This document shows, piece by piece, positions 25,892 through 35,180 of a stretch of DNA of 64,000 nt. The stretch comes from Deltaproteobacteria bacterium. Its GTDB lineage: Bacteria; Desulfobacterota; JAENJC01. Under the pieces are notes generated by a model that worked only from the letters and a program-made list of their open reading frames with translations, was not told the DNA's origin and ran no database searches. Every line of letters begins with the position of its first letter. The stretch's first letter is position 1. The stretch is taken from positions 1 to 64,000 of the forward strand of contig JAUSKU010000080.1 of the NCBI GenBank assembly GCA_030646755.1, read 5' to 3'. Position numbers and translations under genes: made by a program.

Positions 25892-27259
25892 ATGACAATG
25901 GTTCTCAAATTTTTAATATCAGTATCAACATTAGTCCTCCTTGCAGGTTGTGTACCGCCTCACGTCCCGAAGCATTATAACTTCAATAACCCCATAAAGA
26001 GGGTAGTACTCCTTCCCATGAGGAACGATACAAATGATGTAGGCGGCCCGGATGTGGTAAGAAGTAAGATGGAGGCGGTCTTAAGGGACAGGGGATATAA
26101 CGTTAAACCTGTCAAAGAATCGGACCAGATACTCAGGGATCAGATGGGTATAAACCTCGGCGGCCAGTTGGACATGACCACGCCTCAGAAGCTGGGAGAG
26201 GTACTGGGAGTGGAAGGAGTCTTTTATGGTACTCTTATGGACTTTGAAGACACCACTGCCGGCGTATATAATGTAAAAAAGGTCAGGGCGAAGTTCAAGT
26301 TCATAAATACCATGACAGGTGATACCATCTGGGAGAGAGGTCTTGGCGTAAAGAGCGAGATGAGGATGTCGGGAGGCATTGGAACGGCAACGGCCATTGC
26401 TGCAAACATAAAGGATATCAAGGAAAAAGAGGTTCCATGGGTCACTCTTGAAAGCGTCTCTTCTGATAGGGGGTTCGGAGAGACAATGGCCATCGGGTTG
26501 GGGACTAAACTCCTCACAAAGGCCGTCGGAATCCATCTCGGCCGAGAATCGACAGAGCTGGCAAGAAGGGTTACCGGCAATCTTCAGTGGGGGCCTGGGC
26601 CTGGGGCAGTTGCAGCCGCTCCTCCTGTTATCAAAATGCCTGAGATAAAGATGCCTGAGCCCCCTTCCTTTGCATATATGGACTACGGTAAAAAGGACTT
26701 CTCAGCCCTTGTAGTTTCCACATCTGTCAACAGAGGCACTAATGAAATTTACACCTCTGATATCCCTTTGGCCAAGGCTGGGGAAAAGATAAGGATGGAT
26801 ATCGACCTTTCCAGGATGGCAAAAGGGGGGGAGATGCCTCCGGCCATAAGCAAGATGTCAACCATCCACAGGGGAGACAGGAAGATAAGCTATACGTTGT
26901 ATCCAAATAAGCAGAAATATCTAACCCACAAGGAGACTGAGGAAGGTTATATAGGCGAGGCGCCTAAGATTGAGAAGACCAAGGTTGGGAGCGAGGTCAT
27001 AGATAGGCATCCGTGCGACAAGTATAAAGTAAAGATCACTTACAAGAATGGTGAGGTTCAGGAAGGTTATATCTGGAATGCCAGGGACCTTGACGGCATG
27101 ACCATCAAGAGTGAAATAGAAAATAAGGAGTTCAAGATCACTACAGAGCTCAAGAATATAATCCTCAGGACACCTGATGCATCCCTATTTGAGATACCGG
27201 GAGGTTACACAGAGGCGCAAGGTTTTATGGAATTGATGATGGAAGAGCATAAGCCGTAG
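25892..27259 (+). CDS. GNA1162-like (DUF799) lipoprotein fused to a DUF4412-like domain
   Basis: A 455-residue lipoprotein with lipobox LLAGC. Residues 20-220 resemble the GNA1162/DUF799 family, structurally close to TolB-N/CsgG-type proteins (RVVLLPMRNDTND, LGEVLGVEGVFYGTLMDFED). A Pro-Met rich linker (KMPEIKMPEPP) leads to a second beta-rich domain at about 260-440 with SALVVSTSVNRG, HPCDKYKVKITYKNGEVQEG and FEIPGGY, typical of DUF4412. The fusion of the two domains is unusual to my knowledge. It is in the same direction as its neighbours, with a 59-bp gap. Confidence 0.65.
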   Translation: MTMVLKFLISVSTLVLLAGCVPPHVPKHYNFNNPIKRVVLLPMRNDTNDVGGPDVVRSKMEAVLRDRGYNVKPVKESDQILRDQMGINLGGQLDMTTPQKLGEVLGVEGVFYGTLMDFEDTTAGVYNVKKVRAKFKFINTMTGDTIWERGLGVKSEMRMSGGIGTATAIAANIKDIKEKEVPWVTLESVSSDRGFGETMAIGLGTKLLTKAVGIHLGRESTELARRVTGNLQWGPGPGAVAAAPPVIKMPEIKMPEPPSFAYMDYGKKDFSALVVSTSVNRGTNEIYTSDIPLAKAGEKIRMDIDLSRMAKGGEMPPAISKMSTIHRGDRKISYTLYPNKQKYLTHKETEEGYIGEAPKIEKTKVGSEVIDRHPCDKYKVKITYKNGEVQEGYIWNARDLDGMTIKSEIENKEFKITTELKNIILRTPDASLFEIPGGYTEAQGFMELMMEEHKP

Positions 27260-27300
27260 TTCAATATTAACCTGGACATCAGAATGGCGGGAACGGCATA

Positions 27301-27354
27301 AGGGGCCGTAAGGTGTTAACCAGAAAAGCACTGGTTATTCCATCAACGGCCCCT
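27301..27354 (+). ncRNA. Conserved-looking long hairpin in the leader of the csgG-like gene
   Basis: AGGGGCCGT (27301-27309) pairs with ACGGCCCCT (27346-27354). Inside, GGTG pairs with CATC and TAACCAG (27317-27323) with CTGGTTA (27331-27337) around a 7-nt loop, forming one long interrupted stem. No T-run follows on either strand, so a simple terminator is unlikely. It may be a structured leader or an mRNA-stabilising hairpin 40 bp before the csgG-like start. Confidence 0.4.
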
Positions 27355-27393
27355 AAATAAAAGGTCAGCGACGACTAAAATAAGGAGGACAGG

Positions 27394-28365
27394 ATGAAAA
27401 GCAGAAAAAATTTATTTCTGGCAGGTTTGATTTTAGGAGCCGCAGCTCTTAGCAGCGGTTGCGGAGTTACCATGACCGGGGCGGTGAAGGATGACACAAC
27501 CCTCACAGGGACATCAAAACAACTCCCCACGGAGTCCACAGTAAGTGAATACAAAGGTCCTAAGCTCAGAGTCGGGGTCGTCAATTTCCAGAACAGGACC
27601 CCGTCGAAGGTTCTTGGAATCGGAGAGGCCGCATCAGACATATTGGGAACCATACTCCAAAAAACAGAAAGGTTCATTGTCATACCGCAGCAGGATATTC
27701 AGTCAATACTTGAGCAGCAGAGGCTCGGCGCCTCAGGGGCTATAAACCCGGATACCGCTGCAAAGATGGGAGAGATACTTGGGCTCAATGCGATTGTTAC
27801 CGGGGCTGTAACCGCTTATTCCGAGGCTGAAGAAGGGAAAGACCTCCTTGTCTATCAGACCAAGAAGCAGATAGCCAGGGTGACCGTGGACTACAGGGTC
27901 GTAGATACCACAACAGGAGTCCAATTGCTGGCTGATTCCGGTGCAGGTATATATGAGAAGCAGGTAAGCAGAACCCTAGGCCTCGGAGGTAGGGCAGGAT
28001 ACGACCCGGATCTGAGGGACGGCGCCCTCAGGGATGCCCTTACAAAGGCTATGGTAAACATGATGAAGCAGCTCGGGACAAGGAGATGGGCAGGCAGGGT
28101 AGCTCAGGTAGACGGCAATAGCCTTTACATAAATGCCGGACAGAAGTCGGGGCTGAATGTAGGGGACAAACTCGATGTATTCAGGGCCGGGAAGGAGATC
28201 ATCGATCCAGTCACAAAGATGAAATTGGGCGTAACTGAAAACCTGATAGGACAGGCGATAATAATGAAGAACGACATTGGGGATCAGGCCGACCTGTCCA
28301 TAGCAAATCCGACTTCAGGAAGCGGCTTTAGATCGGGGGATATAGTGAAGTTTAGCGGGAAATAG
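27394..28365 (+). CDS. CsgG-family lipoprotein
   Basis: The 323-residue lipoprotein (lipobox LSSGC) has a CsgG fold: RVGVVNFQNRTPSKVLGIGEAASDIL, then IVIPQQDIQSILEQQRLGASG, MGEILGLNAIVTGAVTAYSE and YRVVDTTTGVQLLADSGAG, ending in a TKAMVNMMKQL helix. CsgG forms an outer-membrane secretion pore for curli, but here no curli subunits (CsgA/B/E/F) are nearby. An extra C-terminal domain (GRVAQVDGNSLYINAGQKSG) resembles the FlgT C-terminal SH3-like domain. The ATG is preceded by AAGGAGG. Confidence 0.85.
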   Translation: MKSRKNLFLAGLILGAAALSSGCGVTMTGAVKDDTTLTGTSKQLPTESTVSEYKGPKLRVGVVNFQNRTPSKVLGIGEAASDILGTILQKTERFIVIPQQDIQSILEQQRLGASGAINPDTAAKMGEILGLNAIVTGAVTAYSEAEEGKDLLVYQTKKQIARVTVDYRVVDTTTGVQLLADSGAGIYEKQVSRTLGLGGRAGYDPDLRDGALRDALTKAMVNMMKQLGTRRWAGRVAQVDGNSLYINAGQKSGLNVGDKLDVFRAGKEIIDPVTKMKLGVTENLIGQAIIMKNDIGDQADLSIANPTSGSGFRSGDIVKFSGK

Positions 28366-28377
28366 GAATGTAAACGC

Positions 28378-28425
28378 CCCCGCCGTCGACACCCCCTCTT
28401 TAGTAAAGAGGGGGTTGGGGGGAGT
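28378..28425. repeat. C-rich palindromic repeat
   Basis: ACCCCCTCTTTAGTAAAGAG followed by GGGGTTGGGG folds on itself. It lies between the csgG-like gene and the FecR-domain gene and provides a spurious in-frame upstream extension for the latter. Confidence 0.6.
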
Positions 28426-28456
28426 TAGTCTTCTGAGACCTCTGTGGCAGGTTTTG

Positions 28457-29191
28457 ATGTTCAATGAGAGCCTAAAAGTGATAACAATACTAAGATATCT
28501 TTTAATCATCGTCCTCTTTTCTCTACCGGCATCTCCTTCATGGTCATCCGATAATACGGCATCTGTATCGTTTTTGGAAGGTTCGGCCTTCAAATCAAAG
28601 AATGGCAAGGATTGGAAGCCTCTTCCCAAAGGTGATTCCCTGAGTGTAGGCGATAGTGTAAAGACCGGTACCAAATCCAGGTTAGAGCTTACACTGCCGG
28701 ACGGCAGCAAGGTGAGATTTTCCGAAAATACAAACTTCAAGGTGGAGGCCTCTCTCTTCAAAGATGAAGCGAGGAGCTTTGGAGTGAAGATGTTTTTAGG
28801 CAAGGTATGGGCAAAGGCTTCAAAGGCAAAAAAGGACTCCAGGTTTGAGGTAAAGACCGCCAATGCAGTGGCCGGAGTAAAGGGGACAACCTACAGAATA
28901 GATGTCCAGGAGGACACATCGTCACTTGTGAGGGTTTATGACGGTGAGGTCGTTGTTGGAAGTCTTCCAATTGGAATAGAAGGCAAAGGCCGTGAGCCGA
29001 AATATGTCCCAGGTCCAACGGAGGTACCCGGTCCCCATGAAGTAACAAGAGAGGAATGGTCGTACATAATAAAGTCATGGCAGCAGATTACCATATCACC
29101 AAAAGGAATAGCCTCAAAACCTGTTTCATTTACCCAGGAAGAGGACAGGGATGAGTGGGTGGCCTGGAACCAGGAAAAAGACAAAAGCTGA
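28457..29191 (+). CDS. FecR-domain exported protein
   Basis: A 244-residue protein with an N-terminal signal sequence (ILRYLLIIVLFSLPASPSW) and a FecR domain: ASVSFLEGSAFKSKNGKDWK, GDSLSVGDSVKTGTKSRLEL, TPDGSKVRF-like strand, FEVKTANAVAGVKGTTYRI and VRVYDGEVVV. FecR domains of this non-signalling type occur in envelope proteins beside CHASE2 cyclases and OmpA-like proteins; a CHASE2 cyclase lies 555 bp downstream on the other strand. The ATG at 28457 is chosen because the upstream extension is repeat DNA. Role unknown. Confidence 0.8.
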   Translation: MFNESLKVITILRYLLIIVLFSLPASPSWSSDNTASVSFLEGSAFKSKNGKDWKPLPKGDSLSVGDSVKTGTKSRLELTLPDGSKVRFSENTNFKVEASLFKDEARSFGVKMFLGKVWAKASKAKKDSRFEVKTANAVAGVKGTTYRIDVQEDTSSLVRVYDGEVVVGSLPIGIEGKGREPKYVPGPTEVPGPHEVTREEWSYIIKSWQQITISPKGIASKPVSFTQEEDRDEWVAWNQEKDKS

Positions 29192-29213
29192 TACAGTCCC
29201 GCAATAATTCACG

Positions 29214-29732
29214 ATGAACATCCCAAATCTCCTAACTCTCTTTAGAATACTCCTGGTTCCCCTTTTTGTCATATTCCTGATTTACGGGCATACCTTTTAT
29301 GCACTCCTGACCTTTGTCCTCGCTGGCATTACAGATGCCCTGGACGGGTTGATAGCCAGGGTATTTAACCAGAAGACTTTGTTGGGTGCCTATTTGGACC
29401 CAATTGCGGACAAGCTCCTGCTTTCGGCTTCTTATATCATGCTGGCAGTTATAGGCGTATTACCTGCCTGGCTTACTGTCCTCGTGCTCAGCAGGGATAT
29501 TTTCATTCTTATAGGGATAGCGGTTTTGTTCGCCAACCATAGGCCTCTTGAGATAAAACCAACTATTTTAGGAAAGGTCTCCACATTCATACAGATATCT
29601 ACTGTAGTAGTAGCCCTGGCAATTCCGAGCTTGCAACCAGTCTTGGCCCCAAGTATCTATCTTACAACAATTTTTACCCTCATTTCTGGTTTTCATTATA
29701 CCTATATAGGCATCAGGCAGATGGGGGATTGA
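29214..29732 (+). CDS. pgsA: CDP-alcohol phosphatidyltransferase (PgsA-like)
   Basis: The 172-residue membrane enzyme transfers a phosphatidyl group from CDP-diacylglycerol, most likely to glycerol-3-phosphate for phosphatidylglycerol synthesis. The signature D-G-x2-A-R-x8-G-x3-D-x3-D is complete in DGLIARVFNQKTLLGAYLDP followed by IADK. About five membrane helices are visible. The N-terminal MNIPNLLTLFRILLVPLFV is typical of PgsA, but related enzymes with another acceptor alcohol cannot be excluded. Confidence 0.85.
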   Translation: MNIPNLLTLFRILLVPLFVIFLIYGHTFYALLTFVLAGITDALDGLIARVFNQKTLLGAYLDPIADKLLLSASYIMLAVIGVLPAWLTVLVLSRDIFILIGIAVLFANHRPLEIKPTILGKVSTFIQISTVVVALAIPSLQPVLAPSIYLTTIFTLISGFHYTYIGIRQMGD

Positions 29733-29745
29733 AAGGGTAGGGCGC

Positions 29746-31770
29746 TCATTTTCCCGGCAAATCGCTGGAAGCCACTTTTACTATCAACTCATATACTTTT
29801 GTAGGTATCTCTTTCCCCTTGACCTTTACCGAACCAAGCTCCCTGCATTGCAACTCGCCTTTAACCTTTTCATAAACAGTTTCACTTATGACGATGGGAA
29901 CGCCGTAATCCTTTGTCAGACCTTCAAGTCTCGAGGCAAGGTTCACGTTGTCTCCGACTGCCGTATAGTTGAACCTCCTTTTGGAGCCCATATTGCCGAC
30001 AATCATCTTCCCTGTGTTTATACCTATTCCTATATCTATCCTCGGTAGTCCTTCCGATTCCCATTTCTTCTGAAGATATCTTAACATTTCCATCATCTCA
30101 ATGGCTGTCAAGCAGGCCTTTAGGGCATGGTCCTCTTGCTCCACCGGTGCACCGTAGACGGCCATAATGGCATCACCTATATACTTATCAAGATATCCTT
30201 CATATTTAAACACAATATCCGTCATGGCTGTAAAGTATTCATTGAGCAGTCCTACAAGGGCCTCGGGAGGGATTTTCTCAGATATGCTGGTGAACCCGCG
30301 TATATCGGAAAAGAGTACCGACAACTCCTTCTCATCGCCGCCGAGTTTCAGTTTGTCCGGGTGTTTGAGTATCTCTTCCATCACCGATGCCGTGACATAA
30401 TATTGGAATGCGCCTTTTACCTTTTTCTTCTCCTTTTCTTCGCTGAAATAGCTGTAAACCGTTATTGCGGTGTAGACGGAGGTAAATGTCAGGAAAGGAA
30501 AGACGATGTTCAGCCACAAACCTTTTTCAATGAAGAGGTATCGGTCGAAATAGAAATACCCGACCATCAAGCAGGCTGTAATAACAAAACCACCCAGAGC
30601 CCTGAGTCTCTGGAGTGATATAGTCAGAAGTGTCCCTATGGAAAGGATTGAGAGGAGGTCAAACAAGGCAAACCAGCTGGGGCGTAAAATGAATTCCTGG
30701 TCAAGTATATTTTCTGCGACCGTGGCGTGGATCTCTACTCCGGGATATACGCTTTCAAAAGGAGTTACCCTCATGTCGAAGATGCCGGTTTCAGTGGCCC
30801 CGACAATCACTACCTTGTCCCTGAATGCCTCAGCCGGGACCCTCCCTTTTATTACGTCCACAAATGAATAATGCCTGAAGCTCTTCTGAGGGCCGTAATA
30901 GTTAATCAGAAGCCTTCCCTCCTCATCAGACGGGATATCTGTGTCACCGACCTTAATCCCTGCAATACCATACCCTGCCGTGACCAAAGAAAGAGGCTGA
31001 CCGTCTAAATACTCCCTGACGAGTTGAAGGGCAAGGGGGGAGTAATAGTCATCGCCATATTTAATTGCCAGGGGATACCATCTGATAGTCCCGTCCTTGT
31101 CCGGGAAGATATTGAAATACCCCAACTCCTTTGCTGCATCGGAAACAGGTCTTATATTTGTTTCCATCGAAGAGGCCTCTTTAACCGGTGTTGCAGCACC
31201 CTCTTCCAATGCCCTTACAAAAGAATATCTTCCTTTCCCTGTCTCATCATCTTCATTTATTCCTGACCCTTCACCAAAGTGGAAGAAGTAACCCAGGACA
31301 GCCCTTTTGGATTTTTCTATTGCCTCTTTGAGTGCGGAATCAGTGTCGAACCCCTTTTCCATCCGATCAAGATAGTTCAACAATTTTTCGTCAAGTTTTA
31401 AAGAGATTGTTTTTTCCTTCAAGTCACGGATGGTCTGGAGCCCGGAATTCTGGTCAGGCTCTGAAAAAACGATGTCAAAACCTATGGTCTTTGCTCCGCT
31501 GTCGGAAAGGGCTTTTAAAAGCTCAGCAATCCTTGTACGCGGCCACGGCCACCGCCCCAGCTCGTTTACGCTCTTTTCATCTATTGCCACTATTACAACC
31601 TTTTCGCCGGCCTTCCTTTCCCCTCTCTCCCTGAATCTGAGATCAAGAGACTTAAGCTCTCCCAGGTCAAGGATAGGATGGGAAATGAAATATATGACCA
31701 CGACCAGTAAGGTAGCAGCGATACCGACCCTTTGCCTGCTTAACTTGAATAATATCTGCCTGATATCCAT
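29746..31770 (-). CDS. CHASE2-domain adenylate/guanylate cyclase
   Basis: The 674-residue membrane cyclase has an N-terminal membrane helix and a periplasmic CHASE2 sensor at about residues 35-330 (DLRFRERGERKAGEKVVIVA, GFDIVFSEPD, VGATETGIFDMRVTPF). Three closely spaced helices follow at about 345-425, then a class III cyclase domain at 470-650. The metal-binding Asp residues are in LFSDIRGFTS and YIGDAIMAVYG, with YTAVGDNVNLASRLE as the nucleotide/catalytic segment. It probably makes cAMP in response to an extracytoplasmic signal. It is convergent with pgsA and next to the FecR protein, a recurrent partnership. Confidence 0.9.
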   Translation of the reverse strand: MDIRQILFKLSRQRVGIAATLLVVVIYFISHPILDLGELKSLDLRFRERGERKAGEKVVIVAIDEKSVNELGRWPWPRTRIAELLKALSDSGAKTIGFDIVFSEPDQNSGLQTIRDLKEKTISLKLDEKLLNYLDRMEKGFDTDSALKEAIEKSKRAVLGYFFHFGEGSGINEDDETGKGRYSFVRALEEGAATPVKEASSMETNIRPVSDAAKELGYFNIFPDKDGTIRWYPLAIKYGDDYYSPLALQLVREYLDGQPLSLVTAGYGIAGIKVGDTDIPSDEEGRLLINYYGPQKSFRHYSFVDVIKGRVPAEAFRDKVVIVGATETGIFDMRVTPFESVYPGVEIHATVAENILDQEFILRPSWFALFDLLSILSIGTLLTISLQRLRALGGFVITACLMVGYFYFDRYLFIEKGLWLNIVFPFLTFTSVYTAITVYSYFSEEKEKKKVKGAFQYYVTASVMEEILKHPDKLKLGGDEKELSVLFSDIRGFTSISEKIPPEALVGLLNEYFTAMTDIVFKYEGYLDKYIGDAIMAVYGAPVEQEDHALKACLTAIEMMEMLRYLQKKWESEGLPRIDIGIGINTGKMIVGNMGSKRRFNYTAVGDNVNLASRLEGLTKDYGVPIVISETVYEKVKGELQCRELGSVKVKGKEIPTKVYELIVKVASSDLPGK

Positions 31771-32104
31771 ATCTTCGCGATTTTATCAGCAATCGTCTGT
31801 AGATGACAAGGCTTTTTGTAGGCCAAGAATGCCAAAAAAGGCTTGACAGTACCGGCCTTGTATGTTAAAAAATCTATTATTTATGCCCTTTTACGGCCCT
31901 TTGGGGCCAATGATGTTCACTTAGGCGTATAATACGTTCCCCCTCCCCTCAATCCCCTCCCGCCAGGGGAGGGGAGATTTATTAGAGTTCCCTCCCCCTT
32001 GATGGGGGAGGGTTAGGGTGGGGGTGAACTAACTAATAACACCTATCTGAAAAGTATTGTGATAAACGCAGATATTAGTTTTAATGATGTGAGGAGGTAA
32101 TTAT
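31771..32104. repeat. Intergenic region with C-rich palindromic repeats
   Basis: The gap between the divergent cyclase and glmS genes holds two fold-back units of the C-rich family, about 31938-31977 and 31992-32025. A TTGACA at 31843-31848 has no well-spaced -10. No glmS ribozyme core was recognised. GAGGAGGT lies just before the glmS start. Confidence 0.6.
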
Positions 32105-33931
32105 ATGTGCGGAATAGTTGGTTATGTCGGGAATAAGGATGCTGTGCCTATTCTCCTTGACGGCCTCAGGAGGCTTGAATACAGGGGATATGACTCTGCC
32201 GGTGTTGCCGTCATCCGTGACGGGAAGATAGATAGGCGAAGGAGCATTGGGAAGCTCATTAACCTTGATGAGCAGATAAAAAAAGAGCCTATTTCAGGCA
32301 GTCCCGGTATCGGCCATACAAGATGGGCCACCCACGGGAGGCCTTCGGAGGAGAATGCTCACCCACACAAGGCAGGACCTGTGGTTGTTGTACACAACGG
32401 GATCATTGAGAACTATCTTCACCTTAAGGAGATGCTTAAGAAGGAAGGTCATGCATTTGAATCAGAGACGGATACAGAGGTCATTGCCCACTTGATAGCA
32501 AAGCACCTGCAAGGCAGTGATTTTGAGGCAGCCGTTAAAAAGAGCCTTAAGGAGCTGAAAGGCGCCTATGCCATTGCAGTCCTATGTGAAGACGAGCCCG
32601 GAAAGCTGATAGCAGCCAAGAACGGCTGTCCTCTTGTGGTTGGTCTTGGGGATGGCGAAAACTATGTTGCCTCTGATATCCCGGCCATACTCAGTTATAC
32701 AAGGAAGATGATATTCCTGGAGGACGGAGACCTTGTCATCATGGATGGTGAAGGCCTCAGGCTTGAAAACAACGAAGGAGAGAGGGTTGTCAGGGCGCCT
32801 AAGGAGATTACATGGTCTCCCACAATGGCTGAAAAGGGCGGTTACCGCCACTTCATGCTGAAGGAGATATTCGAGCAGCCTACAGCCATTACCGATACCT
32901 TCAGGGGAAGGGTCTCGGAAGAGACCGGAGATATTTATCTCGATGAAGTTGACCTGTCTAAGGAAGATATTTTAGGGATAAGGAAGATCGTCTTTGTTTC
33001 ATGCGGGACGTCATGGCACTCATCATTGGTGGGAAAGTTCCTTATAGAGGAGTTCTGCAGGATACCGGTAGAGGTTGATTATGCGTCGGAATTCAGGTAC
33101 AGAGACCCGATTGTGGATTCTTCCACCCTCGTCATAGCCATAAGCCAGTCCGGGGAGACGGCGGACACATTGGCTGCCATCAGGGAGGCCAAGAATAAGG
33201 GGGCAAAGGTCATATCCATCTGCAATGTGGTGGATTCCAGCATCGCCAGAGAGTCTAACGGCGTTATATACACCCATGCAGGGCCTGAGATAGGCGTAGC
33301 CTCCACTAAGGCATTTACCTGCCAGCTTGTCGCCCTTTACCTTCTTACGATTTATCTGGGTAAAAAGACAGGCAGGATCGGGGAGGAGCTTGCAAAAGAG
33401 ATGGTATCCGAGCTGGTCAAGTTGCCGAGATATCTTGAAGAAGCACTTAAGCTTAACAAAGAGATAGAAGGGCTTGCCAAGACATATATGCACGCAAGGG
33501 ACTTCCTATATCTTGGAAGGGGGATCAACTACCCGATAGCCCTGGAAGGGGCCCTGAAACTGAAGGAGATCTCTTACATCCATGCCGAAGGTTATCCAGC
33601 AGGGGAGATGAAGCACGGCCCCATCGCATTGATAGACGAAGAGATGCCTGTCGTATTCCTTGTCCCGAAGGGGAGGAACTATGAAAAGGTCTTGAGCAAC
33701 CTGGAGGAGGTAAAGGCGAGGGGAGGAAGGGTCATTGCAATTGCAACCTCAGGGGATGCTGGGGTTGCAGGGAAGTCCGAAAATGTGATTTACCTCCCGG
33801 AGACAACGGAGGCCCTCACCCCGGTCCTGCTGTCAGTCCCGCTTCAACTCCTTGCCTACCATATAGCAGTCCACAAGGGGACTGACGTGGACCAGCCGAG
33901 GAACTTGGCAAAGAGCGTTACCGTAGAATAG
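32105..33931 (+). CDS. glmS: Glutamine--fructose-6-phosphate aminotransferase (isomerising)
   Basis: The enzyme makes glucosamine-6-phosphate for peptidoglycan and lipid A. The 608 residues match the family. The N-terminal glutaminase uses Cys2 (MCGIVGYVG), with [12 protein letters not shown] and [11 protein letters not shown] around the substrate site. Two SIS sugar-isomerase domains follow ([14 protein letters not shown], then [20 protein letters not shown]). The C-terminus LAKSVTVE is canonical. The GAGGAGGT Shine-Dalgarno is well placed. It stands alone between repeats and a convergent beta-barrel gene. Confidence 0.95.
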   Translation: MCGIVGYVGNKDAVPILLDGLRRLEYRGYDSAGVAVIRDGKIDRRRSIGKLINLDEQIKKEPISGSPGIGHTRWATHGRPSEENAHPHKAGPVVVVHNGIIENYLHLKEMLKKEGHAFESETDTEVIAHLIAKHLQGSDFEAAVKKSLKELKGAYAIAVLCEDEPGKLIAAKNGCPLVVGLGDGENYVASDIPAILSYTRKMIFLEDGDLVIMDGEGLRLENNEGERVVRAPKEITWSPTMAEKGGYRHFMLKEIFEQPTAITDTFRGRVSEETGDIYLDEVDLSKEDILGIRKIVFVSCGTSWHSSLVGKFLIEEFCRIPVEVDYASEFRYRDPIVDSSTLVIAISQSGETADTLAAIREAKNKGAKVISICNVVDSSIARESNGVIYTHAGPEIGVASTKAFTCQLVALYLLTIYLGKKTGRIGEELAKEMVSELVKLPRYLEEALKLNKEIEGLAKTYMHARDFLYLGRGINYPIALEGALKLKEISYIHAEGYPAGEMKHGPIALIDEEMPVVFLVPKGRNYEKVLSNLEEVKARGGRVIAIATSGDAGVAGKSENVIYLPETTEALTPVLLSVPLQLLAYHIAVHKGTDVDQPRNLAKSVTVE

Positions 33932-33956
33932 TAAAGGAAATGTGTTTTGGTAAGGA

Positions 33957-35180
33957 TCAGAATGAATACGAAATCCCTGCCTTAAGGCCGTGGATAAGGA
34001 TGTCCCTCTCAATAAGCTCTAATGTTTCTAAAAATGCACTCTCCCTGGTCTTGAGTTCAAACGGCATACCACCGAAGAAGGCTGCCTTATAGTCCAGATT
34101 TAGCGAGAGATTCTGTCTTAGCTGGTATCTGACTCCCACTTCCCCGTCTATAACAGTTAAGGCATTGTCATATGTCTGTCTTTTATCCAGAGCGGCTTGA
34201 GGAACAGTATTATCATACTCGAACCTCTTTGCGTTTACATGATCCCATGCAAGAGAGATGTTCAGCAGGCCGTTGAACCTTAACTTTCTTAATATCGGAC
34301 CATTCCCGTATATTCCGAAAACGGGACCGAGTAACGTGTTTTCAACATCGGACTTGATATTATAAAGTGCGGATGATATTGACGAGTAGGTTATTGTATA
34401 ATCACTGTCTGCTTGGGCGTATTTAATCCCCAGGGCGACTCCGAACTCCTTGTCCTGGCCCTTGCCTATAGGTATGGTATGGAGCAAGTCCAGATTGGTA
34501 ACATTAAGATTTGAGTCTGCGTCAACCCTATCGACCCCTTTGATTGCAAAGGTAGTGGTTCCCCACGGGTTGTTCTGATAATAGTAATCCGACCCTTCAG
34601 TGCCACTTATTCCAACAGTTGAAGTGGAGCTGCGGCTAAGGGAACTGCCGTCAGTGAGGTGCCAAAGCCTTATAAGAGTTGTCCCTCCGTTCCGGTGTCT
34701 ATAACCTCCTGAAGCGACAAATGCGTTGGCCGGACCTGCGGATATGTCTACGGCGTCACCTATAGGCTGTTTTGTGTCGATATTGTAAAGAGAGGCAACT
34801 TCCTTATCCCCGCCCTCAATGTAAGCAAGCCAGTAGTTGCCCTCAATGAAAAACCTCTTCTCAGCCAGAGGAGCGAGAGTTTCTTCCATGGACACCATCG
34901 GCATCGGTTTTTCCTGAGGAATTAGCTGTTCAGTAAGTATCCTTAGCTTTTCCTCAAGACCTTTCCGTTCACTCTCTGTGATGCCTTCTTTCCCTAAAAG
35001 CTCTTTGAGTACCTGAAGCTTTGTTTTGAGCGTTTCCATCGGTTCATCTGATTGGGCATTCTGTAGAGATTTTTGCAATTGCTCTAATCTTTGCTGTTGT
35101 TCCCCTGCATCTGCTGCAAAGGCATTCGCAGCGAATACTGTTACCAGCAAAGTCACAGACAGTAATTGAAAGACCCTCAT
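33957..35180 (-). CDS. Exported beta-barrel outer membrane protein with N-terminal coiled coil
   Basis: A 407-residue protein with signal peptide MRVFQLLSVTLLVTVFAANA (cleavage near AFA-AD). A Gln/Glu/Leu-rich coiled coil at about residues 25-90 (QQQRLEQLQKSLQN, LKTKLQVLKELLGKEG) precedes a beta-strand-rich domain that ends in Phe (ISYSF), the usual outer-membrane barrel terminus. The coiled-coil plus barrel layout resembles uncharacterised porin-like proteins. The ATG at 35180 gives the best signal peptide; an earlier start at 35237 would add 19 residues. Family not identified. Confidence 0.65.
   Translation of the reverse strand: MRVFQLLSVTLLVTVFAANAFAADAGEQQQRLEQLQKSLQNAQSDEPMETLKTKLQVLKELLGKEGITESERKGLEEKLRILTEQLIPQEKPMPMVSMEETLAPLAEKRFFIEGNYWLAYIEGGDKEVASLYNIDTKQPIGDAVDISAGPANAFVASGGYRHRNGGTTLIRLWHLTDGSSLSRSSTSTVGISGTEGSDYYYQNNPWGTTTFAIKGVDRVDADSNLNVTNLDLLHTIPIGKGQDKEFGVALGIKYAQADSDYTITYSSISSALYNIKSDVENTLLGPVFGIYGNGPILRKLRFNGLLNISLAWDHVNAKRFEYDNTVPQAALDKRQTYDNALTVIDGEVGVRYQLRQNLSLNLDYKAAFFGGMPFELKTRESAFLETLELIERDILIHGLKAGISYSF

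Noticed and set aside
27301..27354. Intrinsic terminator for the GNA1162-like gene
   Set aside because: The hairpin is strong but no T-run follows on either strand.
24588..28365. Complete curli or flagellar locus
   Set aside because: Only CsgG- and FlgT-like folds are present; no CsgA/B/E/F and no other flagellar genes were seen.
31771..32104. glmS ribozyme/riboswitch before glmS
   Set aside because: No recognisable ribozyme core; the leader consists of C-rich repeats. The TTGACA at 31843 has no -10 at suitable spacing.
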